This document shows positions 1 to 6,215 of a stretch of DNA of 7,170 nucleotides, piece after piece. The notes under the pieces were generated by a model. The model saw only the letters and a program-made list of their open reading frames with translations, was not told the origin of the DNA and did no database searches. Position numbers and translations under genes: made by a program. The DNA lies in the NCBI GenBank assembly GCA_934371475.1, contig CAKRNX010000118.1, positions 1 through 7,170 on the forward strand, in the 5' to 3' direction. This stretch comes from an uncultured Lachnospiraceae bacterium (GTDB lineage: Bacteria > Bacillota > Clostridia > Lachnospirales > Lachnospiraceae). How positions within the stretch are numbered: the first letter of the stretch is position 1; each line of letters begins with the position of its first letter.

Positions 1-974
1 GTCATATGATGGGCAGCCAGGTACTCGCCGAATGTGTTGGTAATTGCAATCTTCTCAAATGCCACTTTTTTGTTCGGAATGGTCACATCGTACTGAGTAA
101 AGCACACGTAAGCCACCTTTTTGCGCGGTCCGCGCTCGAAACCGTCAAAGTCATCACAGCAGAATGTACGGGTAATCTCTCTTGCACGGTCCGGACGGAA
201 GTTAAAGAAGATAATAGAATCTCCATCCTGGATCGTTGCCACCGGAGCGCCGTTTTTCGTAACAACTGTAGGCAGTACGAACTCATCTGTCTCACCTTTC
301 TCATAGGACTGTGCCACAGCTTCCACACCGGAAGCAGCGGTTACACCCTCTCCCTTGGTCAGTGCATTGTAGGCCTTCTCCACACGATCCCATCTGTTGT
401 CTCGATCCATTGCATAGTAACGTCCGGATACCGTGGCGATCTCGCCAATGCCCAGTTCATTCATCTTATCCTGCAGTGCCTGTACAAAGTCTTTTCCTGA
501 CTCGGGCGGAGTATCACGGCCATCCAGGAAGCAATGTACATAAACCTTGCTCAACCCATAGCGTTTTGCCATCTCCAGCAGTGCATATACATGGGTGATA
601 TGACTGTGTACGCCGCCGTCTGAAAGCAGTCCGTACATATGCAGCGCGGTATTGTTCTCTTTTGCATTTTTCATTGCATAAAGCAGAGCTTCATTCTCAA
701 AGAAATCCCCGTCCTGGATCTCCTTCGTAATTCTTGTCAGATCCTGATATACGATGCGTCCAGCACCCATATTCATATGGCCAACCTCAGAGTTACCCAT
801 CTGGCCATCCGGAAGTCCCACAGACAGTCCGCTGGCATATCCTTTTACAAACGGGTACTCCGCCATCAGTTTATCCATCACCGGAGTGTTGGCTTCTGCG
901 ATTGCATTATGGTCTTTTCTCTCATTCAGTCCATATCCATCAAGGATCATTAAAACGGTAGGCTTTTTGCTCAT
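1..974 (-). CDS. gpmI: 2,3-bisphosphoglycerate-independent phosphoglycerate mutase, N-terminal 324 codons (runs off left edge)
   Basis: Interconverts 3-phosphoglycerate and 2-phosphoglycerate in the cytoplasm through a phosphoserine intermediate, using two Mn ions. Translating the minus strand from the ATG at 974-972 gives an open frame to the window edge. It shows the metal ligand Asp12 (ILDGYG), the catalytic Ser62 in GQMGNSEVGH, His123 in SDGGVHSH, Arg153-Asp154 in DGRDTPP, Arg185 and Arg191 in the GRYYAMDRDNRW segment, and FRPDRAR at 259-265. These agree in position, within one residue, with the numbering known for the Geobacillus enzyme. The whole transferase domain is present. The rest of the phosphatase domain, with the second metal site, lies outside the window; the family is about 510 residues. 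An AGGAG six to seven bases upstream supports the start. No clear promoter lies between hom and this gene, so cotranscription with hom is likely. It closes the lower triose steps begun by gap-pgk-tpiA. Identity is very secure; only the 3' end is unseen. Confidence 0.97.
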   Translation of the reverse strand, partial: MSKKPTVLMILDGYGLNERKDHNAIAEANTPVMDKLMAEYPFVKGYASGLSVGLPDGQMGNSEVGHMNMGAGRIVYQDLTRITKEIQDGDFFENEALLYAMKNAKENNTALHMYGLLSDGGVHSHITHVYALLEMAKRYGLSKVYVHCFLDGRDTPPESGKDFVQALQDKMNELGIGEIATVSGRYYAMDRDNRWDRVEKAYNALTKGEGVTAASGVEAVAQSYEKGETDEFVLPTVVTKNGAPVATIQDGDSIIFFNFRPDRAREITRTFCCDDFDGFERGPRKKVAYVCFTQYDVTIPNKKVAFEKIAITNTFGEYLAAHHM

Positions 975-1019
975 GATTTTCTCCTCTTTCTCACTCTGAA
1001 TCCTGCAGTCTGAACCACC

Positions 1020-1075
1020 CTGCATAAGCAGCAAAGTCTGCTGTGACATATACGCATCCACATGCTGCTCTGCAG
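1020..1075 (-). other. Compound hairpin in the hom-gpmI gap
   Basis: On the transcribed minus strand, CTGCA-G-AGCAGCA (1075-1063) can pair with TGCTGCT-TA-TGCAG (1033-1020). This gives a 12 base-pair stem with a small internal loop. It is extended by TGTG/CACA (1062-1059 with 1045-1042) across an asymmetric bulge. No T-run follows, so it is not an ordinary terminator. It could be an RNA processing or stability element, or part of a leader for gpmI. The pairing is read directly; the role is not known. Confidence 0.45.
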
Positions 1076-1179
1076 TAAAACAGTTAATCTGTCCGCTGTA
1101 GTCTGTCCTGCCAGTCTGTAACACTGTGCCTCACGGCATATCATATTTATATATTTCAAGAATGCCCCGGCATCCTGCA

Positions 1180-2472
1180 TCAGCCGTATACGCGGATCAT
1201 GCTGGGGATTGCCTTTACTGTAGACATATCTTTGAACGTCAGCAATGCATCATTCAGATGACGCTCTCTCACCTGGTTGGTGATTACCACGATCTCCGCG
1301 GTGTCGCCAGAATGTTCTTTCTGCACCACCTGCTCAATGCTCACAGAATTATTGCCAAGCACGCTGGCCACTGTTGCCAGTACTCCAGGCTTGTCTTCTA
1401 CTTCCATGCGCACAAAATAGCGACTCTCAATATCTTCTATCTTTTTCACCGGAAGCTGTTTATAGCACCCGCAGTGATTAAAACCAGTTTCATCATTTAT
1501 AACGTGGGAGGCTGTCTCAAAGACATCTCCCATGACAGCGCTGGCAGTCGGCATCTCGCCTGCGCCTCTGCCGTAAAACATCACATCATCTACCGCATCG
1601 CCATGTACAAACACTGCGTTAAATGATCCTGACACTGTCGCCAACGGATGGGTCATCGGGATCAGCATGGGATGTACCCTCACTTCTACGCCTTCCGCAG
1701 TATCTTTTGCGACACCGACAAGTTTAACCACACATCCCATCTCTTTTGCGTAACTGATATCTTTTGCCGTGATCTTTGTAATCCCTTCCGTATAAACATT
1801 CTCCGGAAAAGTTACTCTGGAATGGAATGCGATGGACGCCATAATCGCCATCTTTCGCCCGGCATCAAGCCCCTCTACATCAGCAGTGGGATCTGCCTCT
1901 GCATAGCCAAGCTCTGTTGCAATCGCCAGCGCTTCTTTAAAATCCATCCCTTCCTCTGTCATTTTACTAAGGATAAAATTGGTTGTGCCATTGACAATGC
2001 CCATAATCTCAGTAATATGGTTTGCAGCCAAACTGTTTTTCAACGGTTCAATAATGGGAATACCACCTGCCACAGAAGCCTCAAACATCAGATCCACATG
2101 ATGTTCCGCCGCAATATTCAGAAGCTCTCCACCGCGCGTCGCAATCAGATCTTTGTTGGCTGTCACCACATTTTTGCCGGCTTCCAACGCCTGCCTGATA
2201 TATGTGCCGGCCGGTTCGAGTCCGCCCATCACTTCAATCACAATATCAATGCTGTCGTCCTCAATAATCTCTTGCCATCTGGCAGTCAACACAGAGTCGT
2301 CTTCTACCTTTTTTCTGGCCTTGTCCAGATTGCGGACGAGAATTTTCTTTATGTTCAGTTCTGTATTCAGTTTTTTCTGCATTTCAGGTTTCTGAAGGCG
2401 CATTACCTTATATACACCGGTACCTACGGTTCCCAGTCCAAGCAAAGCTACCTGTATTACATCTTTTTTCAT
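1180..2472 (-). CDS. hom: Homoserine dehydrogenase with C-terminal ACT domain
   Basis: Reduces L-aspartate-4-semialdehyde to L-homoserine with NAD(P)H, the branch point to threonine and methionine, in the cytoplasm. The 430-residue product has an N-terminal nucleotide-binding fold with GLGTVG at 12-17, TANK at 104-107 with the conserved Lys107, and the catalytic stretch around 189-207. There Glu192, Asp198, Asp203 and Lys207 match the yeast residues Glu208, Asp214, Asp219 and Lys223. An ACT domain begins near 353 (FVRMEVEDKPGVL) and runs to the C-terminus. ACT domains in this family commonly give feedback inhibition by threonine, which is inferred here. Length fits the 430-residue bacterial type. 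The frame stays open to an earlier ATG at 2523, but that would place the promoter inside the gene. The ATG at 2472 has AAGGAG nine bases upstream and starts with the usual MKKDVIQVALLG. The gene sits between tpiA and gpmI behind a terminator and its own promoter, with no thrB, thrC or lysC in view. Confidence 0.97.
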   Translation of the reverse strand: MKKDVIQVALLGLGTVGTGVYKVMRLQKPEMQKKLNTELNIKKILVRNLDKARKKVEDDSVLTARWQEIIEDDSIDIVIEVMGGLEPAGTYIRQALEAGKNVVTANKDLIATRGGELLNIAAEHHVDLMFEASVAGGIPIIEPLKNSLAANHITEIMGIVNGTTNFILSKMTEEGMDFKEALAIATELGYAEADPTADVEGLDAGRKMAIMASIAFHSRVTFPENVYTEGITKITAKDISYAKEMGCVVKLVGVAKDTAEGVEVRVHPMLIPMTHPLATVSGSFNAVFVHGDAVDDVMFYGRGAGEMPTASAVMGDVFETASHVINDETGFNHCGCYKQLPVKKIEDIESRYFVRMEVEDKPGVLATVASVLGNNSVSIEQVVQKEHSGDTAEIVVITNQVRERHLNDALLTFKDMSTVKAIPSMIRVYG

Positions 2473-2481
2473 ACTGTAGAA

Positions 2482-2487
2482 CTCCTT
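2482..2487 (-). promoter_or_regulatory. hom ribosome binding site that decides the start
   Basis: AAGGAG on the minus strand lies nine bases before the ATG at 2472-2470. The alternative in-frame ATG at 2523 has no comparable site and lies upstream of the predicted transcription start, so the shorter 430-residue product is preferred. Confidence 0.85.
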
Positions 2488-2505
2488 CTCTCTTGTCTGA
2501 AAAGT

Positions 2506-2534
2506 ATTATATACGCTTTCCACAGATTCGTCTA
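2506..2534 (-). promoter_or_regulatory. Sigma-A-type promoter for hom
   Basis: On the minus strand the -35 box TAGACG (2534-2529, 4/6 to TTGACA) and a perfect -10 box TATAAT (2511-2506) are 17 bases apart. Transcription would start near 2499, leaving a leader of about 27 bases with the ribosome binding site. This places the hom start at 2472 and makes hom-gpmI a unit separate from gap-pgk-tpiA. The spacer and -10 carry GGAAAGCGTATATA (2521-2508), which resembles a CcpA cre site (11/14 by my alignment) but lacks the conserved C near its right end and the leading T. Confidence 0.75.
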
Positions 2535-2537
2535 CGC

Positions 2538-2554
2538 ATATTTTTACAAAATAT
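2538..2554. promoter_or_regulatory. AT-rich perfect dyad next to the hom -35 box
   Basis: ATATTTT and AAAATAT form a perfect seven-base inverted repeat around a three-base centre, ending three bases upstream of the hom -35 box. The place suits an operator or an UP element. In the DNA it could bind a dimeric regulator. No regulator is identifiable from the window, so this stays a candidate site. Confidence 0.4.
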
Positions 2555-2615
2555 TCTCTGTATGTTACGCGTTTTTCAGATCCCGTTCGAAAAAACTTCC
2601 ATCAGCTACGAATTT

Positions 2616-2631
2616 CTGTTTACAAAAACAG
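2616..2631. repeat. Small inverted repeat upstream of hom
   Basis: CTGTTT and AAACAG arms enclose the four bases ACAA. It is about 80 bases upstream of the hom -35 box and downstream of the tpiA terminator. No T-run follows on the minus strand, so it is not a second terminator. Operator function is possible but unsupported. Confidence 0.3.
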
Positions 2632-2694
2632 TTTCCAGGAATGCCCTGGCAGAATTGCAAAGATGGGAGTCATTTCACATAATGACAAGATACT

Positions 2695-2732
2695 AAAAAC
2701 GCCCCTGAATACATATGTACTCAGAGACGCTT
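2695..2732 (-). terminator. Intrinsic terminator ending the gap-pgk-tpiA unit
   Basis: Read on the minus strand, a 16 base-pair stem (5' arm 2732-2717, 3' arm 2712-2697) with an ATAT loop runs straight into five T's (2699-2695). Four of the pairs are G-U on the minus strand but would be A-C mismatches on the plus strand, so the structure is built for minus-strand RNA. It lies about 95 bases past the tpiA stop and upstream of the hom promoter, dividing the two transcription units. Confidence 0.88.
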
Positions 2733-2827
2733 ATTATTTCCCGCTTGGACTCATTTATGCCGACAGCCGTCAATATGTTATGCAATCGCAGACTTCTGCC
2801 AATCACGCAAATAGATCAGACAATTGA

Positions 2828-3577
2828 TTATTTGTAGTTAACGATCTGACCGAAATCCGGCTTCAGAGCTGCACCGCCTACCAGACCACCATCGATATCC
2901 GGCTGTGCGAACAGATCCGGAGCAGTCTTTGCATTTACAGATCCGCCGTACTGGATACGGATTGCTGCTGCTGTTGCATCATCATAAATCTCTGCGATGC
3001 AGTCACGGATGCCTTTGCAAACTTCCTGAGCCTGCTCAGTAGTAGCGGTCTTTCCGGTTCCGATAGCCCAGATCGGCTCGTAAGCGATCACAGCCTCTTT
3101 TGCCTGATCAGCGGTCAGTCCCAGGAAACCAACCTTAACCTGCTGACGGATGAAGTCCATGGTTACGCCCTGCTCTCTCTGCTCCAGAGACTCACCGCAG
3201 CACATGATCGGGGTCAGTCCATGCTCAAATGCTTTGTGCATTTTCTTGTTGATGTCTTCGTTGGTCTCACCGAAGTATCCTCTTCTCTCAGAATGTCCAA
3301 GAATGACGTATTTTACGCCTGCATCTGTCAGCATGTTCGGAGAGATTTCACCGGTGTAAGCACCTTTCTCTTCGAAGTACATATTCTCAGCACCAACTTC
3401 AATGTTGGAACCTTTGGCAGCCTCTACAACCGGGATGATATCAATAGCCGGTACGCAGAATACTACATCAACTTCATCATTTTTTACTAACGGTTTCAGG
3501 GTTTCTACCAGTGCTACTGCTTCGCTGGGAGTCATGTTCATTTTCCAGTTACCAGCAATAATTTTCTTTCTAGCCAT
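2828..3577 (-). CDS. tpiA: Triose-phosphate isomerase
   Basis: Interconverts dihydroxyacetone phosphate and glyceraldehyde-3-phosphate as a soluble TIM-barrel homodimer. The 249-residue product has GNWKMN at 9-14 (Asn10, Lys12), the electrophile His95 in ILGHSERR, the catalytic base Glu167 in AYEPIWAIGTGK (165-176, which includes the flexible lid loop), and the phosphate-binding YGGSV (210-214) and GGLVGGAAL (230-238). Length is normal for the bacterial enzyme and every catalytic residue is present. AGGAGA eight bases upstream of the ATG supports the start. It is the third gene of gap-pgk-tpiA, 116 bases after pgk, and is followed by the terminator at 2695-2732. The pgk-tpiA gap shows no good promoter and the two genes probably share a transcript. 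Confidence 0.98.
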   Translation of the reverse strand: MARKKIIAGNWKMNMTPSEAVALVETLKPLVKNDEVDVVFCVPAIDIIPVVEAAKGSNIEVGAENMYFEEKGAYTGEISPNMLTDAGVKYVILGHSERRGYFGETNEDINKKMHKAFEHGLTPIMCCGESLEQREQGVTMDFIRQQVKVGFLGLTADQAKEAVIAYEPIWAIGTGKTATTEQAQEVCKGIRDCIAEIYDDATAAAIRIQYGGSVNAKTAPDLFAQPDIDGGLVGGAALKPDFGQIVNYK

Positions 3578-3605
3578 TTTATTTTCTCCTTATATCTGTT
3601 TATCG

Positions 3606-3646
3606 ACACTGCGGCCGGCTGTATTCTTACACGTCTGCCGCAGCAC
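3606..3646 (-). other. Inverted repeat between pgk and tpiA
   Basis: Arms CTGCGGC (3609-3615) and GCCGCAG (3637-3643) are perfectly complementary over seven GC-rich pairs, with a 21-base loop. Three more wobble pairs extend the stem on the minus-strand RNA. No T-run follows, so transcription should pass. It could protect a 3' end after cleavage or mark a processing site between the two messages; that role is inference. Confidence 0.45.
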
Positions 3647-3664
3647 ATAACAATCCGTATCACA

Positions 3665-3682
3665 CAGAACCAGTGTGTTCTG
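3665..3682 (-). other. Small hairpin just after the pgk stop
   Basis: CAGAAC (3665-3670) and GTTCTG (3677-3682) form a perfect six-pair stem with a six-base loop, about 11 bases beyond the pgk stop codon. There is no T-tract after it on the minus strand. A competing CACAC/GTGTG pairing overlaps it. Together with the inverted repeat at 3606-3646 it makes the pgk-tpiA junction a structured stretch. Confidence 0.35.
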
Positions 3683-3693
3683 ACACCCTAATC

Positions 3694-4899
3694 TTATTTA
3701 TCGTTTGCTGCAACTACACCCGGCAGATCTTTGCCTTCCAGGAATTCCAGAGAAGCGCCGCCGCCTGTGGAGATGTGAGTCATCTTGTCGCCAAAGCCAA
3801 GCTGGTTTACAGCTGCTGCGGAGTCGCCGCCGCCGATGATTGTTGTAGCATCTGTCTCAGCCAGAGATTTGGCTACAGCAATGGTTCCTTTTGCCAGGAT
3901 CGGGTTCTCAAATACGCCCATCGGTCCGTTCCATACAACAGTCTTTGCAGATTTCACAGCATCAGCGTACATCTGTGCAGTCTTGGTTCCGATATCCAGA
4001 CCCATCATGTCAGCCGGGATCTTGTCAGAATCTACAACAGATACTTCGATCTCTGCATCAATCGGGTTCGGGAACTCTTTTGCGATGGTTGTATCAACCG
4101 GAAGCAGGAGCTTTTTGCCCAGTTTCTCAGCCTTGTCCATCATCTCTTTGCAGTAGTCGATCTTGGTATCATCTACCAGAGAAGTACCTACCTCATATCC
4201 CTTTGCTTTCAGGAAAGTATACGCCATACCACCGCCAATGATCAGGGTATCACACTTCTCCAGCAGGTTGGAGATTACGTTCAGTTTATCTGCAACTTTT
4301 GCTCCGCCCAGAATAGCAACGAACGGTCTCACAGGATTATTGACAGCATTTCCAAGGAAGTTGATCTCTTTCTCCATCAGATAGCCTACAACAGAAGTTT
4401 TTACATAGTTGGTCACGCCAACGTTAGAGCAGTGAGCTCTGTGAGCGGTACCGAATGCATCATTTACAAATACATCAGCCAGAGAAGCTAACTCTTTGCT
4501 GAACTCTTCGCCGTTCTTTGTCTCTTCAGCTCTGTAACGGGTATTCTGAAGCAGAACAACCTCGCCGTCCTTCATTGCCTCTACAGCAGCTTTTGCATTG
4601 GGGCCAACCACATTGTCATCAGCTGCGAATTTTACTTCCTGACCAAGCAGCTCGGAAAGACGAACTGCAACCGGTGCCAGAGACAGTTCCGGCTTCGGCT
4701 CTCCCTTTGGTTTTCCAAGATGAGAACACAGAATTACTTTTCCGCCGTCAGCGATCAGCTTTTTGATGGTGGGAAGTGCTGCAACCAGACGGTTCTCGTC
4801 TGTGATTTTGCCGTCCTTGAGCGGCACATTGAAATCGCAGCGAACCAGAACGCGCTGGCCTTTTACATTAATATCATCTACTGACTTTTTGTTCAGCAT
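3694..4899 (-). CDS. pgk: Phosphoglycerate kinase
   Basis: Transfers phosphate from 1,3-bisphosphoglycerate to ADP, giving 3-phosphoglycerate and ATP; a cytoplasmic monomer of two lobes. The 401-residue product has the substrate-binding RCDFNVPL (20-27, Asp22 and Asn24), Arg37, SHLGKPKG with His60, Arg121 and Arg154. In the nucleotide lobe are GGAKVADK (198-205), the IIGGGMAYTF stretch (220-229), WNGPMGVFE (323-331), GGGDSAAA (356-363) and STGGGASLEFLEGK (377-390). Length and motifs are those of the normal bacterial enzyme, with no break. AGGAGGA lies eight bases before the ATG. It follows gap by 85 bases; the intervening hairpin at 4924-4954 ends ten bases before the ribosome binding site, so translation or message level of pgk could be tuned separately from gap. 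Confidence 0.98.
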   Translation of the reverse strand: MLNKKSVDDINVKGQRVLVRCDFNVPLKDGKITDENRLVAALPTIKKLIADGGKVILCSHLGKPKGEPKPELSLAPVAVRLSELLGQEVKFAADDNVVGPNAKAAVEAMKDGEVVLLQNTRYRAEETKNGEEFSKELASLADVFVNDAFGTAHRAHCSNVGVTNYVKTSVVGYLMEKEINFLGNAVNNPVRPFVAILGGAKVADKLNVISNLLEKCDTLIIGGGMAYTFLKAKGYEVGTSLVDDTKIDYCKEMMDKAEKLGKKLLLPVDTTIAKEFPNPIDAEIEVSVVDSDKIPADMMGLDIGTKTAQMYADAVKSAKTVVWNGPMGVFENPILAKGTIAVAKSLAETDATTIIGGGDSAAAVNQLGFGDKMTHISTGGGASLEFLEGKDLPGVVAANDK

Positions 4900-4923
4900 T
4901 ATTTATTCCTCCTATCAGAAAGT

Positions 4924-4954
4924 AAGGGCCCGGCCCATAAATGACCGGACCCTT
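4924..4954 (-). other. Strong intercistronic hairpin between gap and pgk
   Basis: On the minus strand AAGGGTCCGGTC (4954-4943) pairs over 12 positions with the arm at 4935-4924, with a seven-base loop. Two pairs are G-U on the RNA but mismatched on the other strand, so it is shaped for minus-strand RNA. The downstream sequence (ACTTTCTGAT) is only mildly T-rich. It may be a leaky terminator or a stability and processing hairpin that lets gap be expressed above pgk. The structure is seen; the effect is inferred. Confidence 0.6.
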
Positions 4955-4984
4955 TTAGGTCTAATTGATTTGCTTGTTATGCGA

Positions 4985-5998
4985 TTAAGCTAACTCTGAG
5001 AAGTACTTAATGGTACGAACCATCTGGCTTACATAAGAGTTCTCGTTATCATACCAAGAAACAACCTCTACCTGAGTCTTTCCATCCGGAAGCGGAGAAA
5101 CCATGGTCTGAGTTGCATCGAACAGAGAACCATATCTCATACCAACGATATCGGAAGAAACGATCTCGTCCTCATTGTAACCGAAGGACTCTGTAGCTGC
5201 TGCTTTCATAGCTGCGTTGATCTCTTCTTTTGTTACAGCCTTGTCAACTACTGCGAACAGAAGTGTGGTAGAACCGGTCGGGGTCGGAACACGCTGTGCA
5301 GCACCGATCAGCTTGCCGTTCAGTTCCGGAATAACCAGACCGATTGCTTTTGCAGCACCTGTGCTGTTCGGAACGATGTTGATAGCGCCTGCACGTGATC
5401 TTCTCAGATCGCCTTTTCTCTGCGGGCCATCCAGGATCATCTGATCACCTGTGTATGCATGGATGGTGCACATGATACCAGACTCGATCGGAGCCAGGTC
5501 GTTCAGAGCTTTTGCCATCGGAGCCAGGCAGTTAGTTGTGCAGGAAGCTGCAGAAATAACAGTATCCTCAGCGGTCAGGGTCTTGTGGTTTACATTGTAA
5601 ACGATGGTCGGAAGATCGTTTCCAGCCGGAGCGGAAATAACAACTTTACGAGCGCCTGCTTTGATATGAGCAGAAGCTTTTTCTTTTGATGTATAGAAAC
5701 CAGTACACTCCAGAACTACATCAACGCCGATCTCGCCCCACGGAAGCTGAGAAGCATCAGCCATAGCATAGATTTTGATTTCTTTTCCGTCAACTGTGAT
5801 GGAATCTTCGCCAGCTTTTACAGTATCAGCCAGAGCATATTTACCCTGAGATGAGTCATATTTTAACAGATGAGCAAGCATCTTCGGAGATGTTAAATCG
5901 TTAATAGCTACAACTTCGTATCCTTCAGCGCCAAACATCTGTCTGAAAGCCAGACGACCAATACGGCCGAAACCATTGATAGCAACTTTTACTGCCAT
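4985..5998 (-). CDS. gap: Glyceraldehyde-3-phosphate dehydrogenase, phosphorylating, NAD-dependent type
   Basis: Oxidises glyceraldehyde-3-phosphate with phosphate and NAD to 1,3-bisphosphoglycerate; a cytoplasmic homotetramer. The 337-residue product opens with the Rossmann motif INGFGRIGR (7-15) and has Asp34 after the second strand (AINDL), the usual sign of NAD preference. The catalytic signature SCTTNC at 152-157 supplies Cys153, His180 lies in TIHAYTGDQ, and the S-loop region with DLRRSRAGA (197-205) and QRVPTPTGS (235-243) follows. Length is normal. AGGAGG lies about nine to ten bases before the ATG. It is the first gene of gap-pgk-tpiA, with a promoter about 90 bases upstream. No cggR-like regulator gene lies upstream, unlike the Bacillus subtilis gapA operon; a divergent PHP phosphatase gene is there instead. 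Identity is very secure. Confidence 0.98.
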   Translation of the reverse strand: MAVKVAINGFGRIGRLAFRQMFGAEGYEVVAINDLTSPKMLAHLLKYDSSQGKYALADTVKAGEDSITVDGKEIKIYAMADASQLPWGEIGVDVVLECTGFYTSKEKASAHIKAGARKVVISAPAGNDLPTIVYNVNHKTLTAEDTVISAASCTTNCLAPMAKALNDLAPIESGIMCTIHAYTGDQMILDGPQRKGDLRRSRAGAINIVPNSTGAAKAIGLVIPELNGKLIGAAQRVPTPTGSTTLLFAVVDKAVTKEEINAAMKAAATESFGYNEDEIVSSDIVGMRYGSLFDATQTMVSPLPDGKTQVEVVSWYDNENSYVSQMVRTIKYFSELA

Positions 5999-6085
5999 AA
6001 TTATAATTCCTCCTAAATGTGAAATTTAATTGATAGTTTGTCAAGGCGCTTCATCAGATATTCAGTCAGCCTCAACCTATTACGT

Positions 6086-6114
6086 ATTTTAACCAATTTA
6101 ATTCAAAAATTCAA
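6086..6114 (-). promoter_or_regulatory. Sigma-A-type promoter for gap-pgk-tpiA
   Basis: On the minus strand TTGAAT (6114-6109, 4/6) and TAAAAT (6091-6086, 5/6) are 17 bases apart. Transcription would start near 6079 and give a leader of about 80 bases. The -35 box lies in a direct repeat TTGAATT-T-TTGAATT. A perfect TTGACA at 6044-6039 closer to the gene has no usable -10 box, since a start from it would fall on the ribosome binding site. Confidence 0.65.
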
Positions 6115-6153
6115 GCCCCTTTTCGAAATTAGTGGACTTTTTCATCAAATTCC

Positions 6154-6182
6154 TTTACTATATTTTCAAAATCACTTAAAAT
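6154..6182 (+). promoter_or_regulatory. Probable promoter for the PHP phosphatase gene
   Basis: TTTACT (6154-6159, 4/6) and TAAAAT (6177-6182, 5/6) are 17 bases apart, with a start near 6189 and a leader of about 27 bases carrying AAAGGA. A second pair (TGGACT at 6133-6138 and TACTAT at 6156-6161, also 17 apart) is slightly weaker and overlaps it. The two divergent promoters here are back to back, with their -35 boxes about 40 bases apart. Confidence 0.55.
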
Positions 6183-6215
6183 GATTCCTGTTTCGCCAGG
6201 AAGAAAGGACTAATT

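Larger units (their letters stand above)
2473..2827. other. 355-base noncoding region between tpiA and hom
   Basis: No convincing gene lies here. On the minus strand it holds, in order of transcription, about 95 bases of tpiA 3' untranslated sequence, an intrinsic terminator (2695-2732), two small inverted repeats (CCTGG/CCAGG arms at 2635-2649; CTGTTT/AAACAG arms at 2616-2631), an AT-rich dyad (2538-2554), the hom promoter (2506-2534) and the hom ribosome binding site. I looked for the conserved T-box element (GGTGG...CCGCG type) that often controls amino-acid genes in Firmicutes and do not see it; the space between terminator and promoter is also unsuited to it. Confidence 0.8.

Noticed and set aside
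2473..2523. Longer N-terminus for hom from the ATG at 2523
   Set aside because: It would translate the TATAAT box and the ribosome binding site; the family N-terminus begins at the ATG at 2472.
1648..2682. 344-codon plus-strand open frame opposite hom
   Set aside because: It lies antisense to a secure gene, has a Cys/His/Phe-rich composition typical of a complementary frame, shows no domain, and crosses the hom promoter.
2533..2694. T-box or other amino-acid riboswitch ahead of hom
   Set aside because: No T-box core sequence, no second terminator, and this stretch lies upstream of the predicted transcription start; the leader itself is only about 27 bases.
3673..4491. 272-codon plus-strand open frame opposite pgk
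   Set aside because: Antisense to an unmistakable pgk, with shadow-type composition and no recognisable motif.
6016..6044. Second gap promoter with a perfect TTGACA
   Set aside because: The -10 position at 17 bases is CACATT and the start would fall on the ribosome binding site.
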